Shown: piece after piece, positions 6,285-10,621 of the stretch
How positions within the stretch are numbered: the stretch's first letter is position 1
Layout of the letters: each line of letters opens with the position of its first letter
Program-made: the position numbers and the translations under genes
The notes under the pieces: generated by a model
The model's database searches: none
What the model was told of the DNA's origin: nothing
The model's input: only the letters and a program-made list of their open reading frames with translations
Source: Ruminococcaceae bacterium UBA5423
GTDB taxonomy: Bacteria > Bacillota > Clostridia > Oscillospirales > Acutalibacteraceae
DNA: 10,621 nucleotides
Direction: 5' to 3'
Assembly (NCBI GenBank): GCA_002409375.1
Contig: DHNF01000112.1
Span: forward strand, 549 to 11,169

Positions 6285-7447
6285 ATAGTATTAAGGTTCC
6301 CCCTCGTGAAAGCATGTCGGCAAGTGTGAGAAAGTTGCGAGATTTTTACCATAAGAAGCCAAGTGCCCCCTTTGTTTTTCGAGAGTTTGGATTCTATTCA
6401 TTAGACAGGTGGATAGAAGAGGGATATTTAAAAAAATACTCCGATGTAAAAGGGGATTACAATGAATATTTAAAGGAAATTTTTGGTTTTGATGAGCCCG
6501 CTCATATGGATATATGGCACCTAGGATGGTGTGAAGCAGAGTTTTATCCCAAGTTTGATGAAATATTAATTGAAGACAGAGGGGATACCGAGGTCGTTCA
6601 AGACTTTGCGGGACGCCATGTTCTATTCTTCAAAAACCGCCGTTCCGGATTTATGCCTGAATATCTTACTTCTCCTGTCACCGATGTGAAAAGCTGGGAA
6701 GAAAATGTTGCGTGGAGGCTCTCTGCAGAAACCCAAGAACGCTTTAAAGATATTGACAGAAATATTTCACGATATGTCCAAGCGCAGAAAGAAGGCAAAA
6801 TTATCAGTCAGCGCATGGTGGGTGGCTACATGTACCTTCGTTCTCTCATCGGTCCCGAAGCGTTGTGTTATGCATTTTATGATATGCCCGAGCTTATACA
6901 TGCTTGCATGGAAAATTGGTTGAAACTTGCTGACAGTGTCACGGAATATATACAGAGGCACGTTTCCTATGACGAGGTTTTTCTTGCTGAGGATATCTGC
7001 TACAACAGCGGGCCACTGATTTCACTTGATATGATAAAAAAGTTTTTGTTCCCGTATTATCAACAACTGATCACGAATATCAAAGTTCGCCAGCTTGATA
7101 AAGAACGTGATTTGCATGTTCAAATCGATACCGACGGTTTCTGCTGGCCTGTTATTGATCTGTATCGTGAAGCGGTGGGTGCCGATTATTTCAGTCCTTT
7201 TGAAGCAGCATCAAAATCTGATATATTAGAATCCTCAAAAAAATGGCCTGATCTCTTAATGATGGGTGGAATTGACAAACGAATCTTGGCAAGTACCAGA
7301 AAGGAAATAGACCGTTATCTTGACAATATCCTGCCTGAACTGCATAAACGCGGCGGATTTATTCCGACCTGTGATCATGGAGTTCCCGAGGAGGTATCGT
7401 TCGAAAACTATATGCATTTCCGAAAACGCTTAGCAGAATTTGCATAG
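6281..7447 (+). CDS. URO-D/MtaA superfamily protein (uroporphyrinogen decarboxylase-like, probable methyltransferase type)
   Basis: The product is a 388-aa soluble protein of the URO-D-like TIM-barrel superfamily (COG0407 type). Landmarks are F-R-E-F-G-F-Y-S-L-D-R-W-I-E-E-G near residues 33-48, A-E-D-I-C at 236-240, and H-V-Q-I-D-T-D-G at 279-286. Further on are G-A-D-Y-F-S-P-F-E at 300-308, M-M-G-G-I-D-K at 327-333, and I-P-T-C-D-H-G-V-P at 361-369. Nothing else nearby is a haem gene, and the sequence lacks the obvious N-terminal substrate Arg motif of true HemE. A role as a corrinoid- or C1-linked methyltransferase-like protein is therefore more likely than porphyrin synthesis. MtaA-type enzymes bind zinc with H-x-C and a distant Cys. 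By eye this protein has H279-x-Q and C364, so the zinc site, if present, is altered. No corrinoid protein or activator gene lies in the window. Substrate unknown. Confidence 0.8.
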   Translation: MNSIKVPPRESMSASVRKLRDFYHKKPSAPFVFREFGFYSLDRWIEEGYLKKYSDVKGDYNEYLKEIFGFDEPAHMDIWHLGWCEAEFYPKFDEILIEDRGDTEVVQDFAGRHVLFFKNRRSGFMPEYLTSPVTDVKSWEENVAWRLSAETQERFKDIDRNISRYVQAQKEGKIISQRMVGGYMYLRSLIGPEALCYAFYDMPELIHACMENWLKLADSVTEYIQRHVSYDEVFLAEDICYNSGPLISLDMIKKFLFPYYQQLITNIKVRQLDKERDLHVQIDTDGFCWPVIDLYREAVGADYFSPFEAASKSDILESSKKWPDLLMMGGIDKRILASTRKEIDRYLDNILPELHKRGGFIPTCDHGVPEEVSFENYMHFRKRLAEFA

Positions 7448-7459
7448 AAATTGTGGTTG

Positions 7460-7493
7460 TTACACGTCTGAGGAAAGTTTTGCTTTCGTGTAA
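7460..7493. repeat. imperfect hairpin downstream of the URO-D-like gene
   Basis: TTACAC (7460-7465) pairs with GTGTAA (7488-7493), and the inner arms GAAAG (7473-7477) and CTTTC (7483-7487) close a 5-nt loop. A 7-nt bulge lies on the 5' side. No T-run follows. The structure could stabilise the 3' end of the mRNA, but it may be chance. Confidence 0.35.
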
Positions 7494-7511
7494 TGTCTAA
7501 TATTAATAAAT

Positions 7512-7534
7512 ACCCACCGGCTTAGCCGGTAGTT
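7512..7534. repeat. 23-nt GC-rich palindrome, copy 2 (degenerate)
   Basis: ACCGGC (7516-7521) pairs perfectly with GCCGGT (7525-7530) around a 3-nt loop TTA. The outer arms ACCC and AGTT pair only partly. Length, loop size and core match the palindrome at 6108-6130. The flanking bases (GTTCTGCACGG onward) are not explained by any gene. This could be a dispersed intergenic repeat or a remnant of a mobile-element end. Confidence 0.55.
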
Positions 7535-7587
7535 CTGCACGGACGGGCAAAGACCTATGATACGAGCGAGTGGTTTTCATTATTCAG

Positions 7588-7622
7588 AAAAGCCCGCTAA
7601 CCTTACGATTAGCGGGCTTTTT
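7588..7622. terminator. bidirectional intrinsic terminator
   Basis: A 13-bp perfect stem is formed by AAAAGCCCGCTAA (7588-7600) and TTAGCGGGCTTTT (7609-7621) around an 8-nt loop. T-runs follow on both strands (TTTTT at 7618-7622 on +, and AAAA at 7588-7591 giving TTTT on -). It sits between the URO-D-like gene (ends 7447) and the convergent serA (ends 7648), so it can end both transcripts. Confidence 0.92.
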
Positions 7623-7647
7623 GTCATAATGGTGGAGATAAAGCCTA

Positions 7648-8811
7648 TTAACGGATTTTGCGCAGGCGAATTACGCCGTCAATTCCTTCTATCTTATCCA
7701 GCAGTTCGCCCTGAACATCGCCGACAACATCGAGTATTGTATAAGCGCTGTCTTTTTTTGACCGATTAACCATAGATTCAATGTTAATGCCTGCGCCGGA
7801 TAAAACTCCACTGATTTGTGCAAGCATATTTGGAATGTTGCGATGCAGCACGCATATACGAGTATCGGTAGTGCGGGGTACCTCAACCGATGGGAAATTA
7901 ACTGAATTGATAATATTGCCGTTTTCAAGATAATCTATCATTTCATGTGCCGCCATAATAGCGCAATTGTCCTCACTTTCGGGAGTGGATGCACCAAGAT
8001 GGGGTATTGCAATAACATTATCAACGTAAAGCATGTCATCGGTGGGGAAGTCAACGACATATGCCGCGACTTTGCCGTTTGCCAGTGCATCACGCATGTC
8101 CTGCCTATTAACTAAATCTGCACGGGAAAAGTTTAGTATACGCACACCGTCGCGCATCAGTTCGAATGTTGACGAATTGAGCATTCCTTTCGTATCCTTT
8201 GTCAACGGGACATGAATTGTGATGTAATCGCATATTTCATATAGATGATTAAGGTCCCTTGCGCGGTGTACCGAGCTGGAAAGTCCCCAGGCCGAATCTA
8301 CAGAAATATAAGGATCATAGCCATAAACATCCATCCCAAGCCGTCTTGCACCGTTAGCAACAAGCACGCCAATTGCACCCAAACCAATAACACCAAGTTT
8401 TTTGCCCCTGATTTCGGGACCGGCAAATTGGCTTTTGCCTTTTTCTATCAACTTTGGAACCTCATCGCCCTTGCCTTTAAGCGTTTTGGCCCATTCTATG
8501 GCTGATATGACGCGTCGCGAAGAAATGAGCAATCCGGCAATAACCAGCTCTTTAACGGCGTTTGCATTGGCGCCGGGCGTGTTTAGCACAACAATACCGG
8601 CTTCACTGCATTTGTCAAGGGGAATATTGTTTACACCCGCTCCTGCCCGCGCTATGACTTTTAGTGTTGGCGGAAAATCCATTTCATGCATTGATTGGGA
8701 GCGAACCAATATACCGTCGGGAGATTCGACATTGTCACTGACATTATATTTATCTTTATTAAAACAGTCAGTGCCGCAGGCGGCAATTTTATTTAAAGTT
8801 AAGATATTCAT
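7648..8811 (-). CDS. serA: D-3-phosphoglycerate dehydrogenase with C-terminal ACT domain
   Basis: SerA oxidises 3-phosphoglycerate to 3-phosphohydroxypyruvate with NAD, the first step of serine synthesis in the cytoplasm. The 387-aa protein has the split D-isomer dehydrogenase fold. R55-A-G-A-G-V-N-N binds substrate, the NAD-binding Rossmann motif G-L-G-A-I-G is at 143-148 with ribose-binding D166, and the catalytic Arg230 (N-F-S-R) and His271 (I-P-H-L-G-A-S-T) are present. The position of the usual catalytic Glu (F-P-T-E in E. coli) is Asp258 here. The ACT domain spans about 317-387 and keeps H323, N325 and N343, spaced like E. coli H344, N346 and N364, so allosteric inhibition by L-serine is likely. 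There is no extra ASB domain. The start follows serC by 32 nt, with AAAGGAT at 8824-8830, a rather long spacing. It is transcribed with serC and ends at the shared terminator. Confidence 0.95.
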   Translation of the reverse strand: MNILTLNKIAACGTDCFNKDKYNVSDNVESPDGILVRSQSMHEMDFPPTLKVIARAGAGVNNIPLDKCSEAGIVVLNTPGANANAVKELVIAGLLISSRRVISAIEWAKTLKGKGDEVPKLIEKGKSQFAGPEIRGKKLGVIGLGAIGVLVANGARRLGMDVYGYDPYISVDSAWGLSSSVHRARDLNHLYEICDYITIHVPLTKDTKGMLNSSTFELMRDGVRILNFSRADLVNRQDMRDALANGKVAAYVVDFPTDDMLYVDNVIAIPHLGASTPESEDNCAIMAAHEMIDYLENGNIINSVNFPSVEVPRTTDTRICVLHRNIPNMLAQISGVLSGAGINIESMVNRSKKDSAYTILDVVGDVQGELLDKIEGIDGVIRLRKIR

Positions 8812-8843
8812 TAAAACAGATTCATCCTTTCGGGTTATAAGAG

Positions 8844-9929
8844 CTATATATGCTTTTTTTCAAAATTCATCATAAAATCTACCAATGCAGCTACACCATC
8901 CAACGGCATAGCATTGTATATTGATGCACGCATACCACCGACTGTGCGATGCCCTTTTAAGTTGACAAACCCGGCATCGGCTGCTTCTTTAACAAATTGT
9001 GCATCAAGTTCTTCATTGCCGGTAACAAACGGAATATTCATTAATGAACGGTCCTTCTTGTCAACTGTGCCGCGAAACAGATTTGAGCTGTCAAGAAAAT
9101 CATACAGCATGTTAGCTTTTTTCTCGTTGATAGCTTTCATGTTTTCAAGTCCGCCGATGTCATTATTAATCCATTCCAGAACCAGCTTGCATATATAAAT
9201 TGAATAGCAAGGCGGAGTGTTAAACATAGAGTTACTATCACTATGTATTTTGTAATCAAACATAGTGGGTGTATTATCACGCGCTTTGCCAATGAGGTCT
9301 TCTCGAATTATAACAACGGTTAGACCTGCAGGGCCCATGTTTTTTTGTGCGCCAGCATAAAGAACTCCAAACCGTGAAACATCAATTGGTTCTGAAAGTA
9401 TGCAGGAGGATATATCGCCAACCAGCGTCACATCACCTGTTTCAGGCAAAGTGGTATAGCGGGTGCCGTAAATCGTATTGTTTACACAAATATGGAAATA
9501 ATCGGCATCGGGCGTAAAAGTTTCGGGGCTAAGCTTTGGAATATAAGTAAAAGTTTTGTCCTTGGAACTGGCCACAATTTTTGCCTGGCCGTAACGAGAC
9601 GCTTCCTTGTATGCCTTGGTTGCCCATTGTCCGGTTATGACAAAGTCAGCTTTACCGCTGCCGTTCATAAGGTTAAGAGGAACCATGGCAAACTGTGAGG
9701 ATGCCCCACCCTGAAGAAACAATATCTTAAAATTGTTGGGAATGTTCATCACTGTACGCAAAAGCGATTCGCAGTCGCTGATTATTGGTTCAAAGACTTT
9801 GGAACGGTGAGACATTTCCATCACCGATTGACCTGAACCCTTATAATCCAGCATTTCCTCTGCAGCTTTTTTGAGTACACTTTCCGGGAGAACCGAAGGG
9901 CCGGCCGAAAAATTATATACTCTTGCCAT
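8844..9929 (-). CDS. serC: phosphoserine aminotransferase
   Basis: SerC is a PLP enzyme that transfers the amino group of glutamate to 3-phosphohydroxypyruvate, giving O-phosphoserine and 2-oxoglutarate. In many bacteria it also acts in PLP synthesis. The 361-aa protein has the typical start M-A-R-V-Y-N-F-S-A-G-P and substrate residues H41-R42. The cofactor phosphate loop G-G-A-S is at 74-77, W102 stacks on PLP, and D172 lies in G-D-I-S-S. Schiff-base Lys196 is in A-G-A-Q-K-N, N-T-P-P is at 237-240, and H327-R328 and R334 sit near the C-terminus. All catalytic features are intact and the length is normal. The ATG at 9929 is chosen over the TTG at 9938 because the TTG overlaps the Shine-Dalgarno sequence. 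The gene is first in a serC-serA operon behind a strong promoter. Confidence 0.96.
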   Translation of the reverse strand: MARVYNFSAGPSVLPESVLKKAAEEMLDYKGSGQSVMEMSHRSKVFEPIISDCESLLRTVMNIPNNFKILFLQGGASSQFAMVPLNLMNGSGKADFVITGQWATKAYKEASRYGQAKIVASSKDKTFTYIPKLSPETFTPDADYFHICVNNTIYGTRYTTLPETGDVTLVGDISSCILSEPIDVSRFGVLYAGAQKNMGPAGLTVVIIREDLIGKARDNTPTMFDYKIHSDSNSMFNTPPCYSIYICKLVLEWINNDIGGLENMKAINEKKANMLYDFLDSSNLFRGTVDKKDRSLMNIPFVTGNEELDAQFVKEAADAGFVNLKGHRTVGGMRASIYNAMPLDGVAALVDFMMNFEKKHI

Positions 9930-9937
9930 GAATGTCA

Positions 9938-9944
9938 ACCTCCA
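9938..9944 (-). promoter_or_regulatory. serC ribosome binding site
   Basis: On the minus strand TGGAGGT occupies 9944-9938, ending 8 nt before the ATG at 9929. It overlaps the upstream in-frame TTG at 9938-9936 and so rules that codon out as the start. Confidence 0.85.
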
Positions 9945-9962
9945 TTTAATGAATTAAAGTTT

Positions 9963-9991
9963 ATTCTACTCCTTTGTGAAAAAATAGTCAA
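9963..9991 (-). promoter_or_regulatory. sigma-A-type promoter of serC-serA
   Basis: On the minus strand TTGACT (9991-9986) and TAGAAT (9968-9963) are separated by exactly 17 nt, and each differs from consensus at one base. Transcription should start near 9956, giving a leader of about 27 nt. That leaves no room for a riboswitch or T-box before serC. Confidence 0.8.
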
Positions 9992-10029
9992 TTGTATTTA
10001 TAAAATTAAAAGCTGTACTGCCGTTCATT

Positions 10030-10038
10030 TGTTATAAT
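10030..10038 (+). promoter_or_regulatory. possible extended -10 element on the plus strand
   Basis: TG-T-TATAAT is a perfect extended -10 on the plus strand, but no -35 lies at a useful distance. No plus-strand gene follows. Transcription from it would run antisense into the Rieske oxidoreductase gene. The surrounding DNA is AT-rich, so chance is likely. Confidence 0.2.
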
Positions 10039-10105
10039 GTATATAAATAATCAAGATATATAAAATGATAGTATGATATAAGGCAAGGCGAAGGGGAGTA
10101 TTGTT

Positions 10106-10621
10106 TTATTTTAGCGTTTTACATGGTAAATTTGTAACAGCCGGGCTGCTTAGCCATTTTCCGTAGATGTCAAATCGAGAGCCGTGACACGGACAGTCCC
10201 AAGACTTTTCATCGGGATTCCATTGAAGCTCGCATCCGAGATGGGGGCATCGAGTGGAAACCAGATGGACTTTGCCGTCCTCCGCTTTGTATGCGCCAAC
10301 TTTTTTATCCTTGTATTCTATTATTCCACCAGTCCCTTTTTTTAAGTCGTCAAGCTCTTTTACAGGGAAGTGGAACGCCTCGGATAATAACCCTATTGAA
10401 GCCGGTATACCGTCACCTGTGATGTTTTTAGCCAATGACTTAACTGAAAAACGGCGCGGAGAAAAAATTGGGGCACATTCATTTTTTTCTCCAGTGATTT
10501 GGTCAGTGATCAGCGTTGCAGCCACCATGGAACTTGTCATGCCCCATTTGTTAAATCCCGTTGCAACAAACATGTGAGGTGTTGATGTCGAGTATTGACC
10601 GATATATGGAACACTATCCGA
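10106..10621 (-). CDS. FAD-dependent oxidoreductase with C-terminal Rieske [2Fe-2S] domain (partial, N-terminus outside window)
   Basis: The last 171 residues are visible and the frame is open to the right edge, so the apparent ATG at 10573 is internal. Upstream of it the frame reads S-D-S-V-P-Y-I-G-Q-Y, the usual end of a DAO/GlpO-type FAD fold. It continues M-F-V-A-T-G-F-N-K-W-G-M-T (residues 17-29 of the fragment), the conserved C-terminal flavin-binding motif. A linker region leads to a Rieske domain at about 80-171. The cluster ligands are C125-x-H127 and C143-x-x-H146. C130 and C145 are placed as in CPHLGC / CPCHGS of bc1-type Rieske proteins, where they form a disulfide. The architecture matches YhfW-like flavin/Rieske oxidoreductases, whose substrate is unsettled. 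No terminator is evident in the AT-rich gap before the serC promoter. Confidence 0.88.
   Translation of the reverse strand, partial: SDSVPYIGQYSTSTPHMFVATGFNKWGMTSSMVAATLITDQITGEKNECAPIFSPRRFSVKSLAKNITGDGIPASIGLLSEAFHFPVKELDDLKKGTGGIIEYKDKKVGAYKAEDGKVHLVSTRCPHLGCELQWNPDEKSWDCPCHGSRFDIYGKWLSSPAVTNLPCKTLK

Noticed and set aside
5939..6352. 137-aa minus-strand open frame across the intergenic region
   Set aside because: It overlaps the start of the URO-D-like gene and runs through the GC-rich palindrome. The composition looks like translated noncoding DNA.
7557..7769. 70-aa plus-strand open frame
   Set aside because: It runs through the strong terminator and into the antisense of serA.
8402..8875. 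157-aa plus-strand open frame
   Set aside because: It is antisense to serA and the serC-serA junction; both minus-strand genes have intact catalytic motifs.
9930..10105. Riboswitch or T-box controlling serC-serA
   Set aside because: The promoter lies so close that the leader is only about 27 nt, too short for such an element.
10254..10577. 107-aa plus-strand open frame
   Set aside because: It is antisense to the Rieske oxidoreductase, whose metal-binding and flavin motifs are clear.

Overview
The window looks like chromosomal DNA from a low-to-moderate GC Gram-positive anaerobe, most likely a clostridial Firmicute. The evidence is strong AGGAGG-type ribosome binding sites, lipobox lipoproteins, a serC-serA pair of the kind seen in clostridia, a URO-D-family protein of the methyltransferase type, and a bc1-like Rieske domain fused to a flavin oxidoreductase. 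No phage, CRISPR, tRNA or rRNA gene is visible, and no intact transposase is present.

Region 1 (about 1-5950, all + strand) is a tightly packed envelope-protein operon. It begins with the 3' end of an unidentified gene. Then come a 190-aa DUF4352-like lipoprotein, a 709-aa lipoprotein with an N-terminal ZU5-like domain, and an 818-aa membrane-anchored protein with the same overall plan plus a duplicated beta module. The last gene encodes a 176-aa two-helix DUF3592-like membrane protein. Gaps between complete genes are 18-24 nt, so one transcript is likely. The two large proteins appear to be divergent paralogues. The cassette has no function I can name and is the best candidate here for an undescribed system.

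Region 2 (5951-7647) holds one + strand gene of the URO-D/MtaA superfamily. It is preceded by a possible 18-codon leader ORF that overlaps its start by ATGA. It lies between two related 23-nt GC-rich palindromes and ends before a strong bidirectional terminator shared with the convergent serA.

Region 3 (7648-9991, - strand) is serC-serA behind a clear sigma-A-type promoter. It provides the first two steps of the phosphorylated serine pathway: SerA oxidises 3-phosphoglycerate to 3-phosphohydroxypyruvate, and SerC transaminates this to phosphoserine. The SerA ACT domain keeps the serine-binding residues, so feedback inhibition is expected. No serB lies in the window.

Region 4 (10106-10621, - strand) is the C-terminal part of an FAD oxidoreductase with a Rieske [2Fe-2S] domain. 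It runs off the right edge.
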